The notes beneath the pieces were generated by a model. That model was not told where the DNA came from. It saw only the letters and a list, made by a program, of their open reading frames with translations, and did not search any database. A DNA stretch of 64,000 nucleotides, from assembly GCA_001579985.1 (NCBI GenBank), contig LRSR01007938.1, positions 1 to 64,000 on the forward strand, in the 5' to 3' direction. Every line of letters starts with the position of its first letter. Position 1 is the stretch's first letter. Made by a program: the position numbers and the translations under genes. This document shows positions 44,389 to 58,900 of this stretch, in pieces. The stretch is from Hypsibius dujardini. Lineage: Eukaryota; Tardigrada; Eutardigrada; Parachela; Hypsibiidae.

Positions 44389-46162
44389 TACTTCCCAATA
44401 CCTCTAATATCTATCTTCAAAACGCCTTTTTCAATAACGGCAGAGTACTATCTGACAATTGCGAAATGGAAATCGACTGTTAGCCAATCTGCCAAAATGT
44501 TGCGTTGCACGTGTTTGAAATTTGAAAAAAATCGAAAAGTCGTAAATCACCTCTTCCGCTGCCACACCTAAAAGTATGAAACTTTGTTTTAACTCTATGT
44601 TACAAAAAGGAAATTGTTTTACATGAACAGGTTTGCAAACGTATACCTTAAGATTAGTAATTCACTCAATATGGACTCAACACTCACGTCATTGTCGAGA
44701 ACAAGGTTTTATTGGTGCCGTTTAACCCGCATTTTTATTGAGCGAGTTTGAGCATTTCTGAAACTATTTTCTGGCGTCATAACGTTTTCTTGACAGTGCA
44801 TTTAAAAAAACAAGTTTTGAATATTGAGCCTAATGGTTGATTTTTATAGTCTGCACCTTTCATATATTCTCGAAAATCTGATCCAGTTGTTCTTCATATT
44901 GCAGTCAGTCAATATCTTTTTGAAAAATAAGTGTTATTTGTCTTCTGTTAATGAGTTATGAATGGGGATTCGAATATAGGAAGCTGTTTGCATGAACTCA
45001 ACAAGCACGCGCTGATGCATAAAAGCTCTCGTCCTTGGAAAAATTAAGTCGCTAGACGCAACGCTCAGTGTATTTAGAGGTTTTGATCGCTACTAAAATT
45101 TACAGCGGATAATTCACACGTGTAGACGATGACGTTACGGGCCCGGTAGTGTGAAGCGATCTTCTTCAACGCTTATTTCCGAAAATAGCGTTTGCTTTTT
45201 CCGCTAAGCTCTTACATTCTGTATGTTTTTCTCATATTTTTTCCCAAACCATCCAGGTTTAGGAAAATCTTTTCTCTACTCATTCCACTATTGTGGCGCT
45301 CATTGCGTGAGATATTTCCGCGATGGTGATCGTTTTTCTGGGACCACCTGATTGTATCCTTTTATGTAATTTGATTGATTGTGACTTGATTTAGCCCACC
45401 AATTAAGATTTCGCCGGTCAAGCAATCGACCAATTGATTAATACACAGGACTGAACATCCACTGAATCCATGGCAGAGCGCTCCCTTTTTCCGTCAACAG
45501 CTCAGTAAGAATTATCGGTGTCAGAGCCGGAATTACTGGAGGATCTATCTGTAATCCGTTTAAAAACTTTAATTCCTTGCGTCTTTGTGGCCCACCAACT
45601 GCCTATTTTCAACTGAATATTAAACAGTGAAAAATAGAAAATGAATATAGTGATAGAAGATGCGGCTATAGTTTGACTGGTATTGTCGTGTATTTTGAGT
45701 GACCTCACGATAATTTTTAACGTTTTGTGAAAACTGAAATAACGTCGTTAAAGACATAGCACCAAGTGCTGCTACTGTTTTCCGGTTCCCCAATTAAGTT
45801 TACGTTGTCGCTCTCGTAAAACAAACCTGGATCTCAGAGAGACCACTGATGCGGTTCTTTTTCAATTCCTCACCATCCACACAAAGGTTGTTTGTCCGAT
45901 TACTCAAAGAAGACTTGTAGATTTTGGAATCTGGAATTTTTTGCATTAAAACTTTTGGCTTCTTTCTCTCTAACAGTTAATTTTATTGCTAGCTTACCGA
46001 CCAGTACCTTCAGACATCGGTAATTGAAATTTCAGGCAGCACCGATACTGATTCGCTGGTGGAATGTGCCTCAATAAAAAATAAATTGAGTAACCTGCCT
46101 CTAAAAAATCATTTAGCAGAGTTTTTCTGTTTCTGGCTGACGTTATTGATTCTTTATTGTAG
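44389..46162. other. Intergenic; 5' exon of the next gene not found
   Basis: Should contain the signal-peptide exon of the Cys-rich gene at 46163. Several ATG-led short frames exist, but none gives a clear signal peptide plus donor of the right phase. Confidence 0.4.
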
Positions 46163-46536
46163 GCTGGCCAGATTATTTGCAACCTGGACCGAGTAGGACT
46201 TGCGAGGACACAATCAGTTTTGGAGGCCGTCAGGATTGCCGCACTTGCACGACCTCAACCGGGAACGGTGGCTCATACTGGAAGCAGCAGTGTCGTTCGC
46301 GACAGCAAGCGGTGGTACCCACGGGACCGTGTGAGGACTTTGACAACGAAAACGGACTCTCTTGCAAGCGCTGTTACACCTCGGAACAACGAACCAAGTG
46401 GAGAGATGATTGCTCACCGGCTGCAAACGGGAAACAGTGTCAAGAAATTGTGCGATTCAGCCAGACATGCACACGCTGTACTTGGTTGGATAATGGCAGA
46501 ACCCAGTGGCATGAGAACTGTCGGTGGCGAAAGTGA
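46163..46536 (+). CDS. Cysteine-rich three-repeat secreted protein, terminal exon
   Basis: Begins at an acceptor (TTTATTGTAG, exon from 46163, needing one base from the previous exon) and ends at TGA. Starting at WPDYLQPGPS it has three repeats of about 30-35 residues with the pattern CEx6-9Cx2Cx5-11Wx3C: CEDTISFGGRQDCRTC with YWKQQC; CEDFDNENGLSCKRC with WRDDC; CQEIVRFSQTCTRC with WHENC. Four Cys per repeat suggests two disulfides each. The repeats are spaced by QAVVPTGP and SPAANGKQ linkers. I do not recognise the family. A signal peptide is expected on the missing 5' exon. Confidence 0.65.
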
Positions 46537-49500
46537 TAGTGCTAAGCTTTTGTGAACGGTTGTTCATTGTACAAAAGTCAGCTTAACGACCTTTACCTGA
46601 TTGATACTGGATTCAACTGGTAGGGAATCACAGTTTTGCTTTTTTATTTTGTGAAAAATCTAAATTGTTAGCTTGCGATTACACCCGCGTCCGCGACTAG
46701 AAATCGCGCGATATGCTTCCGTTTCGCATTTGAAAGGTTAATTCCAGTCGTCTTCTCGGTCATGTTTATTGCGATGTTAAAGCTCTGATTTTGGTACTGG
46801 CACCTGATGCATCCGCACCGCAAAAATGATACTCTTCTGACAGTTTCCCGTCTCAATTTTTGCGAATCCAGGAACGATGTAATGGTCTCGGGTTCACCCG
46901 GTCCCACAAACGAGAACAAAACAAAACAAAAATACCCTGCCCATCACTGATATTAGCCTTCTGGGTGACGAAAAAATAAGATAACGTCCTTTTCCTTTAC
47001 GTCAAATATTTTTTGTTTTCATCTTCAACCGATATCATCGAAAATCACAATCATTCATCTAATTATCTTCAGGTTTCAGAAAAGTTTTCACTCATTGGGT
47101 ATGAAAATGCTTACAAATTCACGCCTTCTTCATTGCGCACTTGAAGACACTTTCGGCTATTCCAAAGTATACCAACAGGTCTAACGTTGATTAGTGAGAC
47201 AGCAGCTCTTGAACGTGCATTGCGCGTACTGAGCGTTGCAATCTTCGCGATTGTATTTAAGGTGATTTAAGCTAAAACCAGGTGTTTGTTCCTTTTTGAA
47301 AGTGTGCAAGGCGAACGAAAAACTGGCCGTCCGCTCGGCATGTTTAAATGATGTTTTGACGCTATATTGTTTAAGATATAACTGGCCATCTATCGGTGGC
47401 CTTAACATGAGTATTGGCAAATAGGGAGTAGGAAAAAAACTTGGCACAAGGGACACCACTTTCGATGGAACAGTATTGCTTGCGTACTTCAGGCGTACAG
47501 CTTCCGCTTGCCTTTTTAAAATTGTGACGTCATATAAATTTTTGCTGACGTCAGCTCGCTCTAAATTGAATTACAAATCTAAAACAATTAGCAAAGTTGT
47601 GGTATATATCAAGTTCGGCGCCGAGAATGGCGAACTGGCTGGAAGCTTTAAACATGTTCTCCTCAAAAGTGTCCCGGCGAACGCGTACTTGTGGCGCCTC
47701 CAGTTTTCATCTGAACATTCGATTTCTTTTTTAATCGATCGGGCAATGAGTACGGGACATGATAACGTTTCTAACACATTTCCGAGAAAAAGGAACAGAC
47801 ACCTAGTTGAAGGTTAAATCCCCTCATTTGGTAATCGGTTTCACAAGGGCACGGGCGGGACTGGACCGCATCTGCAAACATACATGTCTACATCATTCGA
47901 AAGCACTGACTTTAATCTATCGACTGATATCAAAAGCTCGCTTCCAGTTTGGTCAACAATCACACAATTTCCAATTCCACCAGTGAACCCAACCAACAAG
48001 ACTGTAAACGATAAATTAAAAGTTTGTTGTCGCCGTTAACCTTACTTCTCTCAATCTCGGTGAGCTTGCACTGGCTGGCTTTTGCGGCAAAAGTTAGTTT
48101 GTGAGGCTAGTTCTCAACTTCTACGACCCCGCTTCCATGCTTTTATCCTATCAAGACTTAGTTAACGTACAAAAAAGATTGAAAAAATATCCACAACTCT
48201 GGTAACTGTTTTATCCCGGGTGAGCCAACTTGGGCTCACTCTGAAAGAGTCCAACTCTGAGCGTTTTGCGTGCTCAAAATAGCGACACTGTACAATAAAA
48301 GTATTAAAATCGGCGCATGGCGGTGTTTTTATCCAGATTTTGAAGTCCCATGGTGTTATTCTTGTGTTTGGTTTGTGAAAGTTCGACGATTCCATTTCCC
48401 CATTTTATTTTTTGTTTTGAGTGGGAAAAGCAGAACAATCACCGAAGCATGACGAGAAGTCGGGGAGCACGTTTGAAATCATTTCATAGTTTTCAGTAAA
48501 GCTCGCACCTCCCTGTCTGTGACGAAAAATATAATTTGTCTTGCACCTCATTTTTCTGTTCATATAAACTGGGATCGTGTAAGAAATCTCAATTTACTGG
48601 TCTTCCAGAAAACCCTGTCTTTATTGCGAATGTACTGGTACTGGCACAAAAAAGCTACCGTTTAACTGACTTTTTGATTCTGCGAAAAATGGCTCTTAGA
48701 ATTGTTGCCTGTCAGTTTGGGACTAAAATCAAGTTCATACTTGGTCTCAAACGCAAGTACATAGAACATCGCACAAAAACATTTGCGTTGTGCCTTCTGC
48801 ATTTTGTTCTGTGACAAATGTGTTTGTGCGTTGATTGATGTGTTTCGTATTTGTGTTTTGCGTTTGATTCTTGCGTTATATCGTTGGTCACACTTCCGTA
48901 GAACTCAGGACAAAGCACCAATATTTTATGGCTTGATATCGACCGACCTACAACAAAGTATTGCAGAACGGACGCCTTTGCGATATCCAGCGGCTCCCTC
49001 TAAATTTTATTTAAGGTTTTCCAAAACGGCAGAATGAAATTGAGATGATTGAAATTTCAGAAAAATCTTTGGTGGAGTTATTTGATAGTACTTCAGACCT
49101 GCAAAATCGATTTCTGTGCAGGCCTTATTTTTAAAGATCAATCATGGCAAGGCCAATCAACTTACAAGTCAATTCATGTCTCCCGTCCCGCTGAAAAAAT
49201 GTTCGCCCATTCTTGCTTGGATTTTCTCTTCTGTTGGAGTTCCAATGACTTACTAACTTATTTATGTGAGTTCCTGATTTTTTCGTGCGAAGTTGGAAAA
49301 CTAGAAGATGCTGATTTTGAAAGCAGCTCCACTGCATTCATCACGATGCGCAATCAATCAATCGGGCAGAACCCCAAGTATTCAATCACCTCCAGTCGAA
49401 GGACAACGGTCGATCGCCGCATCGCCACCTTCTCAAGTCCAGTGGCCCATTAAAAAGATCATAATGTGCTTAAAATTTGGGCGTATACTGAAGAAAAATT

Positions 49501-49916
49501 GGAATAGAGCGCAGAGAATAGGAAGAAAGAACAATTTAATTTGAAAAGTGCCTTTTGGATTAAAACTGGCTTGATCGCAAAAACAGGCTTCGAGACACAA
49601 AGACAAAGCGCACCCTTAAAAACGCAAAAACAGAGGTGGCTGCACTTCATGTTTTTGTGCTTTGTACTTTGTGCTTTGTGTTTTGGGAAGTGGAAAGATG
49701 ACGTCACCCAAAACGCAGACCACGTTCAGTGACTTTGCGTTTTGAGCGAACTATAAACGAGCTTTAGGTCGTCATACAAATTTAGCAGGCACGAACGTGC
49801 AAAAGCCCTTGCCATAAAAATCGACCCATATTGTGCTGCATCTTGAAAGAGTGCCGGCATTTTATGGGCCAACAAAATTTCGCGTGCATCGAAACGCATA
49901 TCAACTCTGCATACGG
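46537..49916. other. Intergenic, nothing firmly recognised
   Basis: Frames at 46919-46668, 47459-47181 and 47476-47817 are ATG-led but lack domain motifs. A small G/T-rich CTTTGTGCTTTGTG repeat lies at about 49655-49690. No RNA gene seen. Confidence 0.4.
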
Positions 49917-52900
49917 TTATGAAGAAGCAGGTTTCTGCTGTCTCCAAAGATTAAATCGCATCTCGTCCAGCTCAGGGTGCCGTTGCAGGACTCTTCTCCA
50001 TGCATCTCGTCCAGACGCTGCACGCTCACTGTTGCCTTCGAATATAATGGTCAAGGCAATGCGAGCTGCCAACGATTCCCCTGCTGCCCGCTCCAGAACG
50101 TCTCCATTGGGTAGAGGGCGATTAATATCGAAGAGCAACTTCACCAGAAAAAACTGTGCAATCACCACCGTGTCTCGCAAAGCACAATTACGTCCAAACC
50201 TGATCAGGTCCAGGAGGTGACCGGCATCGTCCATCAGAAGCCAAACTCCATCGTTGAAAGCCAACAAAAAATGTTCGATAATCCAAACAGGAGCATTTAC
50301 ATTTTTTCGCTGTGATGCCCTCTCTTCCACATTTGGATTAAGGGCGCGGAAAGAGGATCTGTCCACTCGGATTTGAATTCCTTCATGACTGATTAATGTA
50401 TAGGCAGCCTTGTTATTGCTGAATCGTTCTGTTATGACATCCTTCAAATTTTGAGGCATGACGTTTGCTGATAAGCGGGGATCCGAAAGAAGGCTTTCAA
50501 AGTTGAGACGTAAGTATAAATGCCATGGAACGAGATGCTTGATTGAGACGACGCAGCCGGAAAAGAGCGTCTGAACATTATTGGACTGTGAGGCCGTGGC
50601 ACCACGCGCCACAAAGCCCACTTGACTGTCGACTGGCCCGGAATAAAGCTGTGTCTCTTTTACGGTGTGGTGATCCATCTCAGAAAACGACATGCTGGCT
50701 TCTGATCGACTAACTCGAATGGCATCCCGGTCCACTGGGCTCATCCAAGCGGGAAAATGTGAATCAAGACGGACGGTGCTGTTCCAAGCAATCAGAAAGT
50801 GTTGTGGGACGCTTTCTGGAAATGGATTGGTCGTGTCGTAAACTGAAATCCAATAAAGGAACTGTTAGAACAGAAAATGCGATTCACTAGCTTAAATTAT
50901 AATTACCCACTATAGTAAGCCAAAAATCACTGTTGTATCTAGTAGAGCATTTACTTTGTTAGGGTATTCAGATTAAAACCAATAGTCTTTTCCTTCTTTC
51001 CTGCGGAAATCAGTTATGATCCTTAATGCCCGACTTCTTGAGAAATATTTTAACCTTTTCAGATAAAATGGAGCGCTAGAAGCTAAAACTTTTTGGAACT
51101 TCAAGTTTAAAACATCCATAAATTGTTTGATTTTCTTCGTTGAACTAATTGATCGTAGACATCCACCTTCTAAGGGTATATGAACCTACAATTCCAATTG
51201 GCGCACACTCTAATCAGCGGAAATTGTGTATGACACGACGATTCCCAAGCGGCGGCGGGGGGGGGGGCACAGAAAGACAGGTTGACAGCCAGACAGGCAA
51301 ACAGAACAAGAGAACAAACAGCAAGATACCGATAGAGTGGCGCAGCGAAAATTTTTTCGTTCCCAAATCGAAAAATGCAATCAAATTTGTATATATAAAA
51401 AATAACTAATGTGAAGAGACCCAAAATACTTCATCATATAATCCCATTGCAATTATGGCCATACTTCATTTATTTTAAGGATCTAGCCAGCTATGTTAAG
51501 GGGATAACTAGCTCACTCAATTTCAAACATGACCTCGTTTTACACTCAGGCCTACCTTGTAGAATTATTTTTTTGCTTACATGGGCATATGTGTAATTAT
51601 AAAGTGAAAATCCACAGAGACCCATAAAAAAGGTAAAAGAATGGACCCCACTTTTGAAGGAAAACTGTCAAATAGGCAGTTTGGGTGGCCGATACCGCGC
51701 CCCATAAAAACAAAGCGCACAGCCTCGCGGCAAACTTTATCTCTTCTCGTCGGTAGAGAAAGAAAGTGTGTCGGACACTGGTCATCTCCGGCCTCTTGTT
51801 CATGTGAGGCCGGGGGGAGCAGTAATCCGGCGCGCATACATACTCGCCCTCTCTCTCTCATCAGTCTTGACTAGGGTGTAAGGGAAAATAATTGCTGTGT
51901 GATCGGGCTCTAAAAGTAGATTTCAGCTACTAGCAAATGTGCATTTTTTAAATTCTTGTTGTGTCCATCGGCAGTAAAAACTCCTAAGCCGAAACTCCGC
52001 AACTAGTAAAAGGTTCTAAAGAACGTATATGTGGGCGAGAACCGAATAAAACCTATGCTTAATCTATATATGCTCGAATAACTTCAAAACTAGACATACT
52101 TTTAGTTACTTGAATTTCCGGAGTTCCGGGTTTTGGTTTTATCTCTCTTTTGAGCCAATAATTTGTTTATATAAAAATCTATATATATATATATAATCGA
52201 TAATCTTCATCGTTCTTTATCATTATTCAGCAAATTATCCTCTTTTGTATGGCAAAAAAATTCAAAAGCTACTGTTTTCAAATAGACTGCGGCCAAGAAG
52301 TTCTGATCTTGAAAGCGTCAAAGACTTATTTTATATTTGCTGGCCGGCTGTTAAGTATTTGTTTTGTCAGACACAATTGGAGCACCTTTTTTCCGAGAAT
52401 GTATTCGTTTCGAATTCAAATGCTCAGTTTATTGTTGGTAACAAGACAACCACTCCCTATTTCCGAAAAAGACCTGAGATGCCTGAAAGGAAATAACCGC
52501 TCCCCGACGTATCGGAACACTTACACTCAACATCGATAGAAGCTTTCAGTTTCAACCACGGTGGCGGTGCAATCTGTCGAGGTTGCCTTTCGTTGACGTG
52601 GCCAATGACGATTGTTTCGATCATCCCTTGTCCGGTAATAGACTGACCCAATGGCGTCCGTTGCTGATGTTGAGGGACGAACTTGTATGCTACTTTGATA
52701 ACTACGTTTGGCTGGTCGCTTTTTCTAACAGCGTTGAAGGCTTCCCTCATCCACCCATCGATGATTTCGTGTGAATTATTGCAGAGCTGAGCCAGAGTTT
52801 CTTCGTTGAGTACCTTCTCCCGCAGATAGCTTGTTGCGATGGTATCACTCACTACGTCACCACTTCGGCTGATCAGGGCTAGCAGGTGGGATGGCCGGGG

Positions 52901-55900
52901 CGGATTAAGGACAGGTGTCGATGAGATGGAGGGTTGTTTGGACATTTCCAACAAAGATGAGTTGTCAGATAGCGGGATCGAGGCAGTGGTCGCTGGTGGG
53001 GGTAGGCTCATCGGAGCCGTTACTTGAGGGAGTTCCTACAAATAATCACAATTCTGACTGTATTAACGTTTGATCTAAAAACAGAAACCGAATTAATGAT
53101 ACATGGTACATAATTAAGGATACAAGTAGAAATACATTACCAATTATACATGCCCAGAATCTCGTCAAATTACGCACGACCTTTTTACCTGGGGTGATTT
53201 TCAGAGGTCGGATTCAAATGACCCCGCACTATGTTTTTCTGACAGTGCTCTATTTATGGTTATATAGTTAAGGGTGGTCAGTACCGTCTTCGTCATTGAG
53301 ATGAATTGGTCAGAATAGATTTCGAGATCTTTACCGCGTTCAAAAGAATCAAGTCATCTCAATGACGAAGATAATACTGATCACTCTAAACTAAATCCAT
53401 TACGCTTTGTCAACAACCAAATTCTGTTTTGTAGTGTAAATCAATAACTTGATGGTAAATGAAAATACTTTCCTAATATTGTAGCCTTTTTAATAGCTTG
53501 TCAAGTTTACAAGTTTTACTACAAACATAATTCCCTCGCAAAATTTGGGTGTTCAAAATTATTTTATGACTATCCCCTCGTGTGTCCTAATTTCCGAAAC
53601 GCACTTTTCTAAATATCTCACTGGGTTCGAACCAAGCAGCAAACGATATCTCGTAATTTCGAACAATCTCCAGACCTATACATATTTCTCATTGCGATCT
53701 ATACGTTTTATTAGTATTTCAGTTCAGATTTTTAGAAGTTTCAAGTTGCGATAATAATCCAAAGCTATTTCTTGATTCTGGTACACGTTTTTCACAAGTC
53801 TTACTTTGACTGATTTCAAAGGCCGAACTCAAAATTGACTTCGCATTATATTTTTCTTATAGCGCTATATTTATGACAATTTTTGGTATTTAGCCGTTAT
53901 CGGGCAAAACCATTTTAATATTTTGTAGCAGTGAACTTTCAGAAGGGGCAACAACCTCATAAACAATCATCTACATGTGTCTTGGGTTGCAAAGAATTTG
54001 TCAAATCTGCGTGAGCCTGAGTTTCTTTTCTTTACAGTACTGTAGCTTAACGTTGAACAAATCGGTAGCTGCTTTCCATCGACTGAAATTGTTATCGAAC
54101 GCTGCGTGGTAGAGAAAAAATGTTTCCCTGAAATTCAGGTATTCATGATTCAGTTGGCCCATTAGGCGTCTCACGTAATCGCGGCACACGATATGAAAGT
54201 CGAGCAAGGAATGTTCAAATACAACTTTTGACAATGGTTTATGAACTGTGTCGAGAAGCGGTTATGTGTTTGATATAAAAACTTGTCTCACCTGATGTTG
54301 TACTATCACGGACGCTACCGGTTTCTCGACGATAAAAACCGACACGGCGCTCTTTCTTGCCTTCCTTGGATTTCGTACAACATACTTGCGCTTGACATGG
54401 CTTGTCGAAGTCGAAGCCGCTTCGTGTGAGATACCGGTTCTGCCACCTCTTTTCAACGGGTTCGCAGTACGACGTGGTGGTCTCGCATTTCCACGCAATC
54501 CTCTGCCTCGTTTACCCCCCAGAGCGACCCCTGCTGGAAATTCTGGAGGTGTAGCCTCGCTAATCACTGGCTGTGGCGGTGCGGGAGAGCTATCGCTGTC
54601 CATCACGGCCAGATACTCCTGCACAGACTCACCACTCTGTTCAACTGCTTGATAGCCGCCCAGAAATGCTTCTAAATTGGGTTCAGGTGACTGAGAAACA
54701 GCACGGTTGTTGGAAGAACTGGGCATCTGATTCCAAATACACGTTGAAATATTATCGGCTAGTGTTCGGGAACCAGAATTATTGGAGAAGTCAGGAGTGG
54801 TTTGGATTGATTCAAAAACCAAATATTGCCCAAGTGTGTTTATGTTAGTTGGATCGAAAAATGTCCGTCCCTCGTTGGGAATTTCAATGCCTGTGTAGAG
54901 CGAATGTATAGAATCAGAAGACGCTTCAGACAGACGCCTGTTGGTCGGTTGCTGTAAACGAAAAAAAAATGCAGGTCAAATCCCTGACAATATGAATAAA
55001 AACAACAGTCAGAATATGTTGGAAATTTTCGTCAACGATTGTATAATTTATCGTTTCTGGTCGTTGAGATTGAGCTACAAATGACACGTTACCGAAATAG
55101 TTTGCCCGACGCGTTTCCGTGATTTCATTACACTTCGAAGCACACCATATTCAGTACCATGAAAAAAACCTGTTCCTCCGACGTGTCCGCCGAGATATGG
55201 AGCATGTGTGTCTGCATTGCAAGTTGTGTGACGCTCAGAGAATTTCGTTTTGTTTCAACCAGCAAGATCGCATCGAATTTAGCGATCAATCCGGTACTAG
55301 TCACATTTTTTTCATAGCCGCTGGGGATGCAATGTTTTTCACCATTTCCCCTACTATCGCTATCTGCTACAGATATTGATCACACGCGCCGTATTGTCTT
55401 ATACATCTTGCTGAAAGTTCAGACATTTTAGCGGATCCCCGTTACTAAACAGGTTTTGTTCGGCACTTAAGTTTACAGCACATCAGTTTTCCGACTGATA
55501 CTGCGGTCACGTGGCCTCGTAAACGTAAAAACTGATCTGTATTTAGACTATTTAAAAAAAAGTAGCGTTTGTATTTCCCAGATAGCTCCTAGATTTTGGC
55601 TTTTTATTTTCAATTCCCCTAAACGAATCTGGAAATGAGAAATTCATTTCTCTATCGAATGAGGTGTTGGGGTGTGGGAAGCATGGACCCTGCACACATC
55701 TGTTTGAATTTCCGTGGAGGTGGTTGATTTCTGCTATTTCGCCCAGTGCATGCGGGATCAACGGCGGCAAAAAATTACTATTGCGTTATTCTTTAGCGTT
55801 TTGCTAACCAAAACTAGACTTATGGACTAGTCAAACAAATTCACAGGGTCTCTGCAGTACTATGTCATTCCCTTTACTTGGGAATAAAGTGCCCACGATG

Positions 55901-58900
55901 GCAAACACAGGGCAAAAAAATCGGCAAGGAAGAATGTGGATAACTGAATTGATTGGCGCTGATCTTGATTGATGGCTAAACTGAGGCTAATTCGAAAACT
56001 AAACTTACTTCGTAAACTTCGAGTGCAACAAAACCTCTCTATTGATCATGTCGTCCTGCCACTTGTCACGGCAGAGTTAAAGTTCAATACGAGGCAACAA
56101 AAACACTTTCTCCTCTAGCAATATCATGCTCAAGTCTTGCTGAGATTTTGTGCCCGGTATCGCAAAAGTTAATGCTGCGACTTGACATGAAAAAAATAAC
56201 TAATTGGGGCGAACTAGTTTTTTCCCTCAAGCAACTCAATATTCGGTGTGTCCAAATTGTTTTGGTCTCTTAATCTACCCGTGGTGCAGTAAAGAAAACC
56301 AATCTTATTCTTCAACCCAACATTGAACTGGGTAATTCGCCAATTGTCTAGGAGAACGCAATATTTTTCAACTGCCAGTTTGAGAAGCTGCTCAACCGGT
56401 TGTGTGCAGGCTAAACATATAGTGAGTCTCTAACTTGCATATTCATGCAAGTGCACAGTTTCGCAAAGTAAAATAAAACAGCTCACAACATACTTTTTTA
56501 GCAAAAGTTGATTGACTGGAAAAGAAAGCTCATTGAGCCGTCCTGACCGGATTGCAAAACAAAAACAATTAGGACAGTTTAAAACCTGAGTTTTGAATTA
56601 TTCGTGACGCAATGCAGAAACTGATACCACGATTGGCGAACGGTCTATGCTGATGTATGTACTGATTCGTTTGAGGTTAACTAAATAGGGAGGACCGTAG
56701 AAATGTGTGGTGATGTGAAAAATTGCCTGAGCTATAATCGACGTTCGGCGAATGGGTATTGAAAATTACCTGATCCAAAATCATTCTCATTGTTCAAGTG
56801 ACAAAATAACAATCGATACCATACGTACCATACATACCATACGTACTGCGACACAGTACTTGTATACCTCGACCTAATCAGTTCCAAATTGGATAAAACC
56901 CAATGCCACGATATGGCTTACGCTCTCACTTTCACAATTATTTTTTTATATTTTCACGATTGCAAAATTTATCCTTATTTGCCAGAAGGAGTGGTACCTT
57001 GGGTGTTTCTAACCTGCAACGAACTGAGTAAGCCAGCAAATGAAGGCAATAATCTTTCTTCCGGCATATGCAGTTCAGCACACAGGCTGGAGCAAAGCGC
57101 AATGGCTGTTCGCATGGTGTCATACAATTGGCCTTGGAAAGGTGCCGTGTCCACCAGATATTGTTGGACGTTGAGCGGAAAGCAACGGACGTGGCAATCT
57201 GGCAGCCATACCGGTGTTTCATATTGTCCTGCTACAGCTGTGAACAGCTGGACTAGATTGATACAACTCGGATCACCTGAAGGTGCTTGATCGTCTGGAT
57301 TGAGAATCCATCCCGGCCAAGGGGGTCGCCCTGTCATACAGATCAATTATGAAACATCAAGCTGCAAAAATATAGGTATGTTCACCCTCATAAAGCTTAT
57401 AGCTTGTATTTGGCGGCATATGACAAACTGACAATAAAAACTGAAGGTTAGCATACTTGTTATGATTTTGCGCAGAACATGTTTGAAACTTTGGGGAAGG
57501 CGACAAGTCGAAAATGACCTTTTGGCGTTCACATGAATAAAAAACACTTTCCTAACAGATACGGGGATAAAAACGAGAAAGCTCAGGTTTTTTATCTGCT
57601 GGTGAGTTTTCCCGAGGGGCCCTTCTGTGTTGCGAACCACATCAACACGCGACCCTTCTAGATGTGTTTTGCGCGCTTTCGCTAAAAAGGCATGCTTCAA
57701 ATCGAAAAGTCTTTTTGGGGGAAGTCAATTTGGTGTGGTCAATTTTCTACCTAAAAAAGATGGCGCCAGATGCTATCCGTGGGGATCTAGCAGTGGAGTA
57801 TAACTGGGTTTACTTTGCAGAGGTTTGTTGATAGACATAAAGTGAACATTTCCTCTCTTACGACTTGGTAGCCAAAACTACTGTTTTTGCAGGAAAATGT
57901 ATTTTTTCTGATTATTAATCAGAATCGATAGGATTATTTTGCGTCAAAAGGGTTTGAAAAAGTTATGAATGTGCGGGGAATTCGGTTGAAAACCGTCAAA
58001 GACGTTTTTTAGGGAAATCAAGATTTTTCAGCCGGATTGACCTAAGTATTTTTACCTTCACCAGTTTCAAGACTTTCAAAATATTACTCGTCTGTAGTCT
58101 AGTCCAATTGATATCGGATTTCAAAAATATAAACCCAACTTTTACTTTTTGGAGCTGATTGTTGGTTCCTGTTGGCAGACCCTCATTTGTTATTCAAATA
58201 AGAGTGCGGTTATTCGAGAACTTTCCGCGCACAATTGGGGTGGGATACAATTGCGGATGCATGTTATATGATAGGATTTTTTTATAAATAGATCAGGTCC
58301 ACTTTGAGTATCTTAAAAACTATTTGCTGTGGAAATTTCTATTTGCCACTGAGCAACGTAGTTTTTCTAATCCATGTTGGGCGAGGTAAAAATCAGCGCG
58401 TACCGGTACCTAAAAGCAGTGCTCTCGAGAAAACATGAGTTCTGTTGTACAAAACGACTTTGGCTGGTAAAAATTCTGAAGTTATATGCTTCAACGCCAA
58501 CTAATTTTAATTCCAATTTGGACTGAACCGATATTATGTGGCATTGCACCATTAAGCATATTGGTAAAACCTTACCGCCGGCGGATGCACATTTCTGCGC
58601 TGATGTATATTAAAAAATGTTTTGCGCCCTCTAGATTGTTTTATTTCAAGACGATTCTCGTAGTGTTAAAATATTTAAAATATTGACGCTTGGCAAATAT
58701 GGGGCTTGAAATCAAACGACTACGACACCGCGCTTGAGTTAAATGGCCAGCGGCGCAGCTAAAAATTGTGTTACAGGTTTACAGTCAAAAGGCTTCCCTT
58801 TAATAACCGCAAAAATTGAAAATGCCCATTGAAAACACTGAAAAATGTTCTCGATATATTTTCACGAGCAGCAAAATCTAATTGTTTTTTCTAGTAATTT

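Larger units (their letters stand above)
50843..52524 (-). other. PWWP gene intron 4
   Basis: Contains a G-run with CAGA-type simple repeat (51245-51330) and a short (TA)n tract (52172-52200). No coding exon seen. Confidence 0.6.
53036..54291 (-). other. PWWP gene intron 3, holding an out-of-phase ORF and repeats
   Basis: Exons 3 and 4 join in phase across this 1.26 kb. Just inside the intron, 54250-54001 on the minus strand, is an 80-codon open frame (VVFEHSLLDFHIVCRDYVRR, then FFLYHAAFDNNFSRW) that looks protein-like. It follows a possible acceptor 46 bp from the exon 3 donor, but its frame needs a phase-1 partner and exon 3 ends in phase 0. It may be an old exon, an alternative exon with another donor, or chance. 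The intron also carries a hairpin and a diverged repeat pair. Confidence 0.5.

Noticed and set aside
43716-44420. 234-codon minus-strand ORF opposite the bulb-type lectin
   Set aside because: Shadow frame: the Val/Asp-rich end mirrors the Thr codons of the real tail, and no domain is present.
54386-54652. Plus-strand ORFs opposite PWWP exon 3
   Set aside because: Shadow of the GC-rich exon. The minus frame joins neighbouring exons in phase.
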